From NCBI GenBank assembly GCA_946811695.1, contig OX328125.1:112084363-112148362 (forward strand): a stretch of DNA of 64,000 nt, given 5' to 3'. A model generated the notes under the pieces. It was not told where the DNA came from. It saw nothing but the letters and a program-made list of their open reading frames with translations, and did no database searches. Every line of letters starts with the position of its first letter. The stretch's first letter is position 1. Source of the stretch: Gonocerus acuteangulatus. Its lineage: Eukaryota; Arthropoda; Insecta; Hemiptera; Coreidae. Shown piece after piece: positions 24,251 through 36,125 of this stretch. The position numbers were made by a program, and so were the translations under genes.

Positions 24251-26888
24251 GAAAACTTGATCTCTGTAATATTATTGGAATACAAAACATTTATGATAAA
24301 CTAATTTTCAGCGACAAAGCCACACACAAAAAAAAAAAAAAAAAAAAGAAAAGACTGGACACAGAGACCAGACCATGTTTACTATATGTTTTTGGGGTAG
24401 CTGAATCTGAATCCAGGGTCAGAAAAAGCACTGCACTTTCTGTTTAAGCCCCACCCCTCAAAATTCATAATTTAGGATACTTTACACTATACAAATTTTA
24501 ACCAAGTTGTTAACCAAAATAAACGACTATTTCCTGGGAGCTGCCTTTTAGTGCTTAAAATTACTAATTTTTTGAGACCTCGACGAACTTGATTGGTCCA
24601 TTTGGAGTAAAGTTACAGCCCTTTAAATATAAAACTTTTCTAAAAAAATTGAATTTTTGCTTATATTTCTGTATATATGTTTTCTAAGGCGTACAATCTT
24701 TGAGTTTTTATACAAAAATTTACATAAGCCCTTCCCAGGTAATTCTTGAACTGATGCAATCCTTAAAACCCATGAAAAATCTCACCATATTTTATTCGAG
24801 CAATTTATCAATTGAAGTAAATTAAATAAACGACTTAAAATAAATTAATTAAGCTTCCATTTTCAAACTACTTTTTTATAAATTTGCCTACATGTTAATT
24901 AAAGTGTCCTCTAAGCATTGGGAAAAAATAGGACCCTCCAAGTGGTATTCGTTTTCGAGATATTGAGCCTCAAAGATTCACTTCTTAACATGGGAGACAG
25001 AGGCAGGGCGTATCCATGTTTACCTAATAAAAAAGCGAGTTTGCTTAGCATTTTTCTGGAAAACTAGTATATGATACATAATAGCAAACCTAATCTTCCT
25101 GATATGTGTATGTATGTGTGTGTATGTGTATATATATATATATACATACATACATATTTTTTTTTTTTTTTTACGGCGCATCTACATCTAGGTCATTAGC
25201 GCCACATACATATTTATATCATATTTTTATTTAAACTCACTCATTATTGGGGTACTTTCAGTAAGAGGATCTATAACAAAAAACCTGTTAGTTTAATTAC
25301 TAAAAAATCTGACTAGCGACCATTCATGTAATTATTTCAGTACAAAAATAGTGGGATTTAGAAAAAAGTTGAATAAACACAGATTTAAAATAATGAGTTT
25401 TTTTATTGATGTTTTGGCTAAATTCGGAGGCCATGAAAAGGGAAAGAACAGTTTCGTACAGGAGCTGCTTCATCACTAGAATTCGAAACTTTCATATAGA
25501 ATAGTTTTACAAACAAAAAAAAAACAGCAAATGAAGCCAAAACAGCAATAAACAATTTTTTTTCTAATTGTGTGCCTATTCAACTGTTGACATCGAAACC
25601 AGAATATCTTCTTACTAATAAGAATAATATTCTTCTTATCATTGGTGGGGATAATAAGAATTTAGAATATTTAAACTATTAAATATTCTGGGGGCTCTAG
25701 CCGAATCCCAACTATACCTTGTCTTAGTGTTTTTTTTTGTTTAATTTTTCAAAAATATGATAAATATAAGCAAGCACATTGATATGTTATTTAACAATTC
25801 TTCCTTACAGACCAGTTGTCAAACGTCGGAAACAATGAGGAAGTGCCTTTGATTAGAATTTAAATATGATTTTGGTGGTAATAGAAAATAATAATAATAA
25901 ATCACATACCTTTAAGGAAGAAGGTTGTCTTGAAAAAAGAATACAACAAAATGAAGACTGTGTCGTTAGTGCAGGCTTTCTTAGTCAATAATAATGCATA
26001 ATTAGATAGTGAGAATATAATCCATAATAGAAGAAAAACTCAGCTAGTAACAGTGTTAGTCTTCTGTCTGTGTACTGTTTGTTTTGAATGATACTACTAG
26101 CATGAATCGATATTGCTGTTATTAATTACAAGTACTGGCTGGAAAGAAGAATGAATATTTAACCAGGACATAAAGGCAGTGGAAACTTTAGTTTACAACG
26201 ATTATTTTATAGAGTAGAGAAAACATAAATTAAGCAGTCATTTACAGATTAGAACTACAGATGGATATCGATTAATACTGCTTCTTATTAAAACAGTCTC
26301 GTAACCTTCTTCTAATGGTGTTATACACGTTTAGTCTGTTTTTATTTTAACTTTTGGCATTGTTCGCTATTTATTTGGTAAGTTCACCTGTAATTTAAAT
26401 TAGTTTATAATATTTATGTGCTTCTACCTTAAAGTGTTGTTTGGACAATTCTTTGGTATCAGTTTACGGAGAAAAAACATTGTTGGACTTCTGAATTATT
26501 CGTTTCTTGTCTTTTTTAAAATCTTCTTTTCTTTTAATAATTAATAACAATAAGGCTTGGACATTTTTGAATCATTGGGCTCAATGACTGCATGATAAAA
26601 TTATTTTTATATATTCAGTAGTTTCATTGTTGATACTGTGATTCTCAAAGTCTTGTGACATTTATTTTTTTCAAGTACTTAATTGATAAAAATTACACCA
26701 TTTTATAATTTAAGATAAGATTGACATACTGTACTTACAATTTTGTACATTTTGTGGGGTTTAAATACACATGGAAGAATTTTTGTATAAACTTCCATAG
26801 GTATCAGTATTTCTGCTGATAAAAGCTTGAAAATCAATCCGAAACTTTGGCAAACTAAAGAATAATTAAACAAAAAATAAACTATATA
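24236..26888. other. Upstream region of EXOSC7, no gene seen
   Basis: Should contain the EXOSC7 promoter and noncoding first exon. 24945-25030 is an inverted copy of 61083-61170 (shared GGGAGACAGAGGCAGGGCGT), marking another repeat family. The rest is AT-rich and I see no gene. Confidence 0.5.
25153..25203 (-). mobile_element. SINE family 1, 3' end only
   Basis: A T run then ACGGCGCATCTACATCTAGG and TCATTAGCGCC. It lies beside a TG/TA microsatellite. Confidence 0.65.
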
Positions 26889-27062
26889 GGGGTCTCCCGT
26901 GGTCTAGTGGCTAGCGCCTTAGATTCATTAGCGTGAGATGGTGGGTTCGATCCCCACCGGCGGCAGGAATTTTCTCATTCCACGGCTCGTTGGGAAAATT
27001 CCTCGCTGCACCCTGGATGTCGGCGCTAATGGCCTAGTTGTCGAAGCGCCGTTAAAAAAATG
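26889..27062 (+). mobile_element. SINE family 1, full-length copy with target duplication
   Basis: Head GGGGTCTCCCGTGGTCTAGT to GCGCCGTTAAAAAAA. Target duplication AACTATATA at 26880-26888 and 27063-27071. Confidence 0.85.
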
Positions 27063-28442
27063 AACTATATATAACTTCCTTAAAGAAGTTAAGTGTTTCT
27101 TAAAGGGAAGAACTCACACAAGACGTCAACCCGATGTTATAATACAAAAAGTCCGTCACGCAGGAGCTGCATAACTGAGCACTTTCCTCAGAATTTTTCT
27201 AGTGTAGACGACATTACTGAATAATTTGCCGTAAATAGCCAATATAAATAAAATAAAAACGTGAATAGTTCTGCTCATTTACATTTCTTATAAGAACAGT
27301 TCAATTATTAATTTTGTAAATAATTTGCTTCCAGTGTTATGTTAATAAATGATATTGTACTACTTAATAAACACACAAAAACTTCATTTTCCGTCTTTTG
27401 ATCTGACGCAGGAACAGGATACAGTCCCCCTTGTGGAGATAGCGCTCCTCGCGGCGGCTTTGTGAACCTACGTCTGGCTGTTCACATTTCTAATGAAACA
27501 GAGTTTAAAGTAAACCCTCCTTTCCAATTGACCGATTTACTTCATTTTTACAACACTTCTTTCTCATGAGATACCCACGACGTATACCGCGTTTTTTTAT
27601 CACCACGAATACCGAGTTTCGTTGAAATGTAACAAAAATTACGGCTGGTAGTGGCAAATTAGTAATGTGGGTCCGAAGTAAACCCCCCCTCCTAATGAAC
27701 TAGTTTATTTTTACAACGTATTTCTCTCTTTAGATCAACGTAACGAATTCCGAGTTTCGTTGAAATATAACGAAAACTACGGCTGGCATGGTCAAATTAG
27801 TGTTTTGGGTCCGGCTAGCTACTTTCCTTCGGAGGAAAGTGATAAAAACATGAATAGTTCTCTTTTAATTTTGTAATGAGTAACTGTTCAATTATTAATT
27901 TTGTAATTAATTTACTTCCAGAATTATGTTTACACTTGGTACCTACTACACTACTTAATAAATACAAAAAACTTCATATTTTCGTATTTTGATCTGACAC
28001 AGGAACAGGATACAGTCCCTCTAGTGGTAGAGAGCGCTCCTTGCGGCGGCCTTGCGAACCTACTTCTGGCAAGCTAATTCTATTGAAATATATTACAAAG
28101 AAAACCCCCCTTTCCGATAGACCGATTTACTTCATTTTTACAACACTTCTTTCTTATGAGTTACCCACGACGCATACCGCGTATCGTTACAATACAGCAG
28201 AAATTACGACCGGTATGAGTATATTAGTAATTTGGGTCCGGAGTAAACCCCCCCCCCCCTCCAAATAACCCGATTTAGTTTATTTTTACAACACATTTTT
28301 CTCTGTTGATTACCACCATGAATACCAAGTTTCGTTGAAATGTAACAAAAATTACGGCTGGCAGTAGCAAATTGGTATTGTGGGTCCGGAGTAAACCCCC
28401 CCCCCTTTCTAATGAACCGATTTAGTTTATTTTTACAACGTA

Positions 28443-29999
28443 CACTCAGTCAAAAAAGTTTCCATACACCCAATTATAATTTGATATATGCAAATAAAGA
28501 AATTCAAGAAATGTGCTATCAAATTATTTGTATAGCATTTTTTTATGTTTAACATATATAAGTTCATTTAAAGCAATAATAAGTTAGTAAATATTAAATT
28601 TATCATAATTTTAAAAAAGTATGTCAAAAAAGTTTCCATACATTACAAACAAAGCATGATTAAATTTCCATAATTTTTTTTTAATAACTTGTAGGTCCTC
28701 CATTTCGTTTTAGGATTTCAAGTAGTCTGGGCTTCATACTCCATGCCAGTTGTTTTGTTACTAGATTATTAATTTAATTTTTTTCTGTCTAAAGTGCAGT
28801 TTTCAGCTCTTATTTCGTTCGGATGTTCCGATTTTTCACTCTTCGACCAAGTTCATCACATAGGTGTTCAATGGAGTTTAGGTCAGGTGAATGTGGAGGT
28901 GTTTTTAATTGATTTGGAACATTATAGAGCAACCATTCCTTTACTTTTTTACCTGTGAGTTTGGAGTCATTGTCTTATTGGAAAAAGTATCTTTGCCCAA
29001 GTCTGAGTTTTTCAGCCAATTTTTTTTAAATTGACCCTTAGAATATCCAAATAAACATTTTGGTTCATAATTCCACCAACAAACACTAAATTTCCAACAC
29101 CAGATGAACTAACACACCCCCACACCATGACACTTCCACCTCCGTGTTTTAATGTTGGTTTTACATTATTGCTCTTGAATGCTTCCTTTGGTTTTCTCCA
29201 CAGTTTTGACCTTCCATCTGACCCAAAAATGTTAAATTTTGACTCATCAATAAATACCACCTTCTCCGAGAAACTGTCAGGTTTATTTATGAATACCTTG
29301 GAAAACTGTAGCAGCTTCTTCTGTTTAACCATACTTATGAAGGGCTTTCTTCTGGCAATCCGACACCTGAAACCTTCCTTTCTCAATGCATTTCTAACGT
29401 TCTCTGGGTCGACTTGAACCCCATAGTCCCTATTTAGTTCAGTGGTCAATGATGTGGGAGGATCTTTATTAATTTGAACAAGGATGAACCTCCTGTGGTG
29501 ACTCCAATTTCCCGTGGTCTATCCTCCAGAGATTTTAAACCCCTATGCATGTTAAGCACATATTGTGCTGTTGCATGTGATTTATTTAATAATTGAGCAA
29601 TTTTTCGAAGAGACAAGCCCTGATTATGGCAGCGAACTATTAGCTCTTACATCACGAGAAACACGCATTATAAAAAAAATCATCTCTCACAGGCACAAGT
29701 AAACCTAATACTGGACTAAGAATTCAGGGAAGAGATAAGATTTATACACCTAAGACTTGAAAGTGGGCCACAGTACATAAAATAGGATTAATGTTTATAG
29801 TGTATGGAAACTTATTTGACATACTTTTTTTAAATTATGATAAATTTAATATTTTTTTACTTATTATTGCAATAATTGCACCTATATTTGTTAAACATAC
29901 AAAATGCTATACAAATAATACTATTGCACATTTCTTGAATTCCTTTATTTGCATATATTCCATTATTTTTGGGTGTATGGAAACTTTTTTGACTGAGTG
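28443..29999 (-). mobile_element. Tc1-like transposon with IR/DR ends
   Basis: Flanked by TA on both sides (28441-28442 and 30000-30001). The outer inverted repeat starts CACTCAGTCAAAAAAGTTTC, and a second copy of the core TCAAAAAAGTTTCCATAC lies about 175 bp inside each end (28620-28647; mirrored at 29795-29815). That is the IR/DR arrangement known from Sleeping Beauty-type Tc1 elements. It interrupts a unit of the 27.1-30.5 kb repeat family; the empty-site sequence ACAACGTATTTCTCTC is seen intact near 45610. Confidence 0.92.
28720..29670 (-). pseudogene. Tc1-family transposase, inactivated
   Basis: Minus strand, N to C: a helix-turn-helix segment (SLRKIAQLLNKSHATAQYVL) near 29600, then the open piece 29449-29012 with VVFIDESKFNIFGSDG (first catalytic Asp) and HGGGSVMVWGC, then LCDELGRR with SPDLNSIEH (catalytic Glu region) near 28870. 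It is broken by a frameshift near 29440, another in an A run near 29030, and a stop inside the Q-stop-DNDSKLT motif near 28975. The family cuts and pastes DNA at TA sites; this copy cannot encode an active enzyme. Confidence 0.85.
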
Positions 30000-30225
30000 T
30001 ATTTCTCTCAGAACAAAAATAACGAATACCGAATTTCGTTGAAATATAACAAAAACTACGGCTGGTATGGTCAAATTAGTGTTTTGGGTCCGGGGTAAAC
30101 CCCCCCCCCCCCCTCTCGGTGGACCGATTTTAGTGGTTAACGAACTCGTTCAATCGTTTGCTATTTGAACGCTATATACCACGTTTCGTGAAGAAAAAAC
30201 AAAAATTCTGGCCGCTATCGTGTTA

Positions 30226-30272
30226 GCAGACACACACACACACACACACATATACACATATATATATATATA

Positions 30273-30345
<73 letters not shown>
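30226..30345 (+). repeat. (CA)n(TA)n microsatellite
   Basis: CA repeats then about 45 TA repeats followed by AAAT repeats, just inside the 3' end of unit-repeat copy A. Copies B and C carry an equivalent tract. Confidence 0.95.
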
Positions 30346-30354
<9 letters not shown>

Positions 30355-30692
30355 TAAATAAATTTTAACGGGGGTCATTTTCGGTGTCTACTAGGTAGGA
30401 TCGATAAAGATTTGAAGAAATTTTTCAAAAATTCCGTCATGAGTGCAACCTCAATAGCTACTTTCCTTCGGAGGAAAGTGCTAAAAAGAATATTAGTAGC
30501 TATTCCTGCAAGTTATACTATAAACGTGTCTGTTTATTAAGCTACAAAAAAAAGTACACTAGGTAAAATGTTTATAATTCTTAGAAAACCAATTTTATCT
30601 AGATTCAGTTACAAACTGTGAAATTTCCCTGTGGGTAATAGCTTGTATCATGGATATGTCTAAAGGGGGCATAATGAGTTATCCAAACAATT

Positions 30693-30900
30693 AATTAATT
30701 AATTATTAAATTTTAACGTCCATTTATTATTAACTACGAATTTTAGGACGCCTTATCTATAGGTTGCCACCCTTTTCTAGTTAGGATAGGGCTGATGCTT
30801 TTTATTTTTTCGAAATAAAAGCCACCACCCCTAGTGGGAATCGAACCCACAACCCTTTGGCACGGAGTTTTAAGTGCTCACGGCCACCGGGCCTCCATCC
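30693..30900 (-). mobile_element. SINE family 3, copy 3
   Basis: The reverse complement shows the head GAGGCCCGGTGGCCGTGAGC, a B-box-like GGTTCGATTCCCACTAG, GGTGGCTTTTAT, CATCAGCCCTATCCTAAC and the TTAGTTAATAATAAATGG tail. Its 3' ends also occur alone at 4226-4305, 43046-43105 and 61550-61625. Confidence 0.7.
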
Positions 30901-31299
30901 AAAAAATTTCTAATTCATCTGGAAGAGGGTAATGATTAGTTCTTCTATAAAACGCTGTAACTAACTCCACTTATTTAATCTCCAATTATTTTACGTCATA
31001 ACCTATGAAAATTTGACGGTTTCGATAGTACTGTAACCACATCGGTTAGACGCCATAGCAACGGAACCCTCGTGTACCATCGTCCGGACGTAGCCGAACC
31101 GTTACAGCTTTAGCGTTTCACTAGGCCATAGCTAAGATATATCCATGTCAAAAAGTGTTACAAACAGAGGTTTTAGGGGAATAAAATATGCTTATTTTAT
31201 TTATTGGGCTGTAGAATTCGGTTTCTCGGCCCATCCCATGGTCTGCATTTTGAGCGGATACCGCTTATGCTGTATGTGGGCTAGGTTCAATATGCGGCG

Positions 31300-32400
31300 G
31301 GCCTTCATGTCCTTGATCGCTTCATTGTCCAATGTCACCATTGATTCCAAGTATCTAAATTCATCAGAGCATTGCAATTAAGCGTCTACAATCTGGATGT
31401 CTTCTTGCTGGTTTTGTCGGTTCTTAATCCTCTTCATATACATTGTCTTTTGGACATTAATATTCAGACCCATCTAAAAAATTCGTCCATGTCTCCCTGC
31501 AGTGCTGCTAATGTCCTTGCTGACAGAATGACATCATCAGCAGAAGCATGGTGCTATGTCAGGTGGTGAAATATTGTTCCTCCTGGGTTACTCTTAAATT
31601 TCCGGATTGCTCACTAGCACCAGACTAAAAGAGGCTCTCCTTGTCTCAAGCCTATTTCTATTCTGAACCTCTAGTAAATCTTATACCAACTCTCACTCTG
31701 CAATAACTCTTATTAATTGAAGGGCTCAGTGCCAAAGGTAACGAACCCACAATTAGAACAAACTGAGATAATTGGCGTAAACGCACACAACACAATCACG
31801 GAAATCATCGGTGTGGTGACACTGATGATTTTTTTTTTGGTCCAATTAAAATATGTCTGTCGCCAACAATAATTTTTTTTCAGATTCTTCTCAAATTTAA
31901 CATCAATTTTCTCAGTTCGTTCTAATTTTAGATTAGTCACCTTTGGCACTGAGCCCTTCAATTGTGCTTCGAACTAGCCTAATCATTTTTTTAGGCATTG
32001 AAACATCTTTTCTCTGCCGATGCTGTCGTATTGAAATCTATGAACACATGTTGGACCTTCACATTATATTCCTCCGACTTTCCAACATCTGTCTTACTGA
32101 AAAGATGTGGTCTGTTGTAGACCTTTCTGGTCTAAATCCACATTGATATTCTCCAACTTTTTATTCAGCCCATTTCAACAATCTGCTATTTACAATAATC
32201 GATAAAAGTTTACAGACAACGCCCAGCAGTGCAATACCTCGGTAGTTCTGACAATCGGCCTTACTGCCTTTTTTATAAACTGGACAGGTAAAGGTATGGG
32301 ACCACACCTTCGGAATCTTTTCTGATGTCCAGATTTCAAATATTATTGATTTGGTTTCAAAGTGCATACTATCTATACCTGGGGTCTTAATTGGGGTTGA
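31300..32400 (-). pseudogene. Degraded LINE reverse transcriptase fragment
   Basis: Minus strand: 32367-32161 reads EKIPKVWSHTFTCPVYKKGS then QNYRGIALLGVVCKLLS, an RT N-terminal block. Then [20 protein letters not shown] sequence appears near 32100. After an inserted palindromic element comes SADDVILSARTLAALQGDMD near 31550-31490 (the xADD catalytic box) and a decayed C-terminal part to about 31300. There are many stops and frameshifts. Confidence 0.72.
31716..31971. mobile_element. Palindromic MITE inside the LINE fragment
   Basis: The ends AATTGAAGGGCTCAGTGCC and its inverted copy (GGCACTGAGCCCTTCAATT) bound a 256-bp segment whose arms keep pairing inwards (AAAGGTAACGAA against GTCACCTTTGG). 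It interrupts the RT sequence. Confidence 0.75.
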
Positions 32401-32733
32401 AAATTTTTAATAATAAAAAAAGTGCCTTGTGGTTCTTTTAATCCTTTCCTTACTGAAAACTGTCGAGGCGCGTCGTACCCCTGGAATGACGGGCTTGACT
32501 AACAGTAGAAAGGCGCCAGGCCGTCAGCACGAAGGACTGTACGGCAGTCCGTCCCTCCACCCCGGTTTATCGGCTTCGTACGTCTGACTTTTCCAGGACT
32601 TCGACCTTGGGTCTATTAAACAAGAACTGAGGGAAGCTTTAGCTATTTCTTTCACCACTAGTTTTCGGGAGAATTAACTCTTTGTGTCGAGGGAGCTAGA
32701 GCCCTAAGTAAAGTCCTAAATCAAAAAGGAGGA

Positions 32734-32914
32734 TTTTTTTTTCTTTTTTTACGGCGCATCTACATCTAGGTCATTAGCGCCGACATCCAGGGTGCAGCGA
32801 GGAATTTTACCAGCGAGCCGTGGGATGATAAAATTCCTGCCGGAGGTTGGGAATCGAACCCACCATCTCCCGCTTATGAATCCAAGGCGCTAGCCATTAG
32901 ACCACGGGAGACCC
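32734..32914 (-). mobile_element. SINE family 1 copy
   Basis: A T run, then GGCGCATCTACATCTAGGTC, GCCGACATCCAGGGTGCAGC, an inverted B box GGGAATCGAACC and the end CCACGGGAGACCCG. A detached 3' end of the family follows at 32955-33003. Confidence 0.85.
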
Positions 32915-33329
32915 GTTTTTTGTTGTTTTTTTTTTTCAAATAAAAAATAGTTTTCCGGCGCTAATGACCTAGATGTAGATGCGCCTTAAAAAAAAAAGAA
33001 GAAAAAAAAAAGAGGTTATTTATTTAGCTTCATTTATTAGTACCTATATCATAAAAACAAATTATTTTTCGTATTAAAAAATATTGTCTATAAAAAAAAA
33101 ATTATTGGAGCATATAATTACATAATTCAACCTAAATATTCATAGCTAAAAAGAAAAATTAAATAAATAATGTAGTAAAGCTTTCAGTTATTCCTAAAAT
33201 TTGAATGTTTAAGGGAGGAAATGATATGATAGTGTTCAAGGAGGAAGAGAGGAGGGGGAGGTAGCTTCGCTACAGGGGCCCGGACAGGTAGAGACCTCCG
33301 TACTACAAGATCGGCCAGCACTCGCCGCA

Positions 33330-34790
33330 CAGTGGGGCCAAACCACATTTCCTGTTTTAAAAAAATCTATAACCTATAAATCTTAACCAATTTCATTTTT
33401 TTTTTTAAATGAAAGCTAATAAAATTTGGAACAACTTTGTCTCGCCAGATTTTTGTTCATTATTTCCCCTGTTTATTAAAATACGTGTAAATAATTCACG
33501 AACTTCTAAAATCGAACATAAAATAATATTTTATTTTTCATCTAACTTAATATCAGCACGGATATCGTTGAAATTAAACATTCAAGCCCTGAATAGACAT
33601 GGAAAAAAATCAAAATTTATTTTCAGATCATTCAAAATCATATTATTTCAATTAATCTCATTGTTGAATTAAGATAAATTTACGTTTTATGAATATGTGC
33701 CAGTTCGGGTCTTTTTGCGAAGACCACATCCAGTTACTTTTGAAGTAGCAGTAGTGATTTATAACAGTTACTCGTATTCGCTGATAAGCTTACTGATTAG
33801 CTTATAGGTTCTTTGCTGGTTATCTACTACTTCTTGACTCGTTATCTACGGTTATAATTCATATTAGATAATGGCAAGCAATATTTATTAATAAAAAGGT
33901 TAATATGATCAAAATCAATTCTCTCAACTTTGAAATAAGTTATTAAGCTTTAAAGTTGACTGTTTTGCAGGTTATGAAGGATAACAAACATATTTTATTC
34001 CTTTTCTCTCTCTCTCTTTTTTGGATATTTTACATTTATTAGGCATTACATGCTATGCGTTTCCGCTCGCTACGCTACGCTCCGCTCGTTCAAGAAGATA
34101 TCAAAACCCTAGTCAATCCAACTCCCAATTAATAGAATTATATTAATTGTAGCGACTCTAGTCTATCCAACTCGCTAAAATTAATAGGATTCCATTAATT
34201 TTTCCCAGTAAGAAACCAATCCCTTTTACTTTGTCAGGAACATCGCGAACTAATTGTAAAAGACTCATTTTTCTCACAAACATAAGTAGAGCTTTTTCAT
34301 AAACAAAAGCTAATTCACTGTTGAAGGTTACTTTACTCCCAGCAAGAACCAAAGCAATTGGTCATCCAATCCTCCAATAGGAAGGCAAAGGAGTTATGCG
34401 CATGCGCTAAATCACTGCTACAATCACTACTGCTACTTTAAAAGTAACTGGATGTGGTCTTCGCAAAAAGACCCGCCAGTTCTTTTCCAAGTCTAATCAG
34501 GATTTGAATGCTTAATTTCAACTATATCAGGGCTGATATTAAGTTAGATGAAAAATAAAATATTATTTTATGCTCAATTGTAAACGTTTGTGAATTATTT
34601 ACCCCTATTCTAATAAACAAAGGAAAGAAAAAACAGAAATCTAGCTAGCCAAAGTTGCTCTAAATTTCATTACCTTTCATTAAAAAAAAACAAAAAACAT
34701 TGATTGATGCATTGGAATCCATCAAGATTTAGAGGCTGCCGCCTGTTTTTAAACACAAAATGTCGTTTGGCCCCACTGTGCACCGTAAGG
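33330..34790. repeat. Foldback element with CACAGTGGGGCCAAAC ends
   Basis: CACAGTGGGGCCAAAC (33330) and GTTTGGCCCCACTGTG (34767) are inverse ends. The arms pair through ATTTTATTTTTCATCTAACT near 33527 and GGGTCTTTTTGCGAAGACCA near 33716 (complements near 34545 and 34455). It abuts the 3' end of the TC2N-like gene. Confidence 0.8.
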
Positions 34791-34855
34791 CATGGGTTAA
34801 TAGTTATTTAAGATAAATTTCTCATCAAAAATATGTAGTTTATTTTTGATAAATG

Positions 34856-34861
34856 TTTATT
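34856..34861 (-). terminator. Poly(A) signal of the TC2N-like gene
   Basis: AATAAA on the minus strand starting about six bases past the TGA stop (34869-34867). The 3' UTR would be extremely short, ending next to the foldback element at 33330-34790. Confidence 0.45.
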
Positions 34862-34866
34862 GGCTC

Positions 34867-35431
34867 TCAGAACATTTTAAAAGCATAAGACAATTGCTCC
34901 TTGTTTATTATAGCTCTTCCCCACGGAGTGAGCTTCTTCCCTCCTCCGTAATAAAAACAAGGGCCAAATGTAATCCTTCCCAGGGATTTATCTGCCTTGA
35001 AAACCGATTGCTTCTCTCCGCTCTTGAGAGTAACCACAATATAGCTCTGCTTCTTCCCCGTTGTGTCGACTCTGAACGAGGCAGAATGATTAAATGTGAT
35101 CTCGTTTTCTCCTAATTCACACCAAGCCAAGTTAGATATCCGTTCCTTCACTTTCTTCGATTGGCTGTAGTAGGCTATTTTAGTGTACAGTTTCAACTTG
35201 CCTGCAAAATAAAACAAATTATTTATCTCCGGTTAATCTTGGGGGAAGTATCTATTCCTTTACTGTCATAAACCCTTGAATTAATCTATGAAAGGGAACT
35301 GTGTGGACTGTTGGTCACATGTTGCTGGATGAAAAACATTAAAATTTGATTTGCTTAATTTAAGAATTTTATTATTCCTTAATCATATCCTGGAAAAAGA
35401 TGAGCTCATAAACACTGTATGTGTGTGTGTG

Positions 35432-35494
<63 letters not shown>

Positions 35495-36049
35495 CAGTCC
35501 CGTAACAGGCCACGAGGGCCCTGAGGGGCAGATACTATAGAGGTATCTGATTCATGACCATACGGCACACTAGGGAGATAGTGTGGTCAGTACTATGCTC
35601 CGGCCGCCTGATTTTCCCCTTGGCTGCATCGACTGCAAGAGTCATTAGCACCCAAGGTACCCATTATTAAATTAATTAAAGGCTGGGTTGGCCTAGGGGG
35701 ACGGTCAGGGAGGCCGAATTCAAGCCCTGGACGAAGACACTAGAAGAAAAAATCTTTAGTGCTTGCTCGGGATTTGAACTCAGGACCTCCAACTTATTAG
35801 TCCAGTGCTCTACCATTGAGCTAACCTCGCCGCCATATATATATTATCTAATTGTGTAACACCTGTTTATCAGTAATGTTTTTGAGTTGAGTGGTTACCC
35901 ACCCGCCTTCTTTTAGACCAGGAAACGGGAATGTATTTCCTTTCTTTAAAAAAATGAAAACCACAGCTCCTAGTAAGAATCAAACCAACAACTAGTGGCA
36001 TATACTGTTCAGGACCCAACAATTGTTAACATTGAGCCCCTCTCTCTCA

Positions 36050-36125
<76 letters not shown>

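Larger units (their letters stand above)
27110..30490 (+). repeat. Unit-repeat family with terminal hairpin, copy A (contains the Tc1 element)
   Basis: Starts near AAAAGTCCGTCACGCAGGAG and ends TAGCTACTTTCCTTCGGAGG, AAAGTGCTAAAA. Inside are repeated units of about 130-155 bp: CCGATTTAGTTTATTTTTAC, then GAATACCGAGTTTCGTTGAA, then ACAAAAATTACGGCTGG, then GGGTCCGGAGTAAAC and a C run. A second start-like stretch and an inner terminus near 27815-27845 show that two copies are joined. An (CA)n(TA)n tract precedes the 3' end. Confidence 0.8.

Noticed and set aside
23453..24447. Plus-strand ORFs over EXOSC7
   Set aside because: They are antisense shadows of the conserved minus-strand exosome gene.
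31713..31961. 82-codon ORF
   Set aside because: It lies wholly inside a palindromic MITE and reads its arms.
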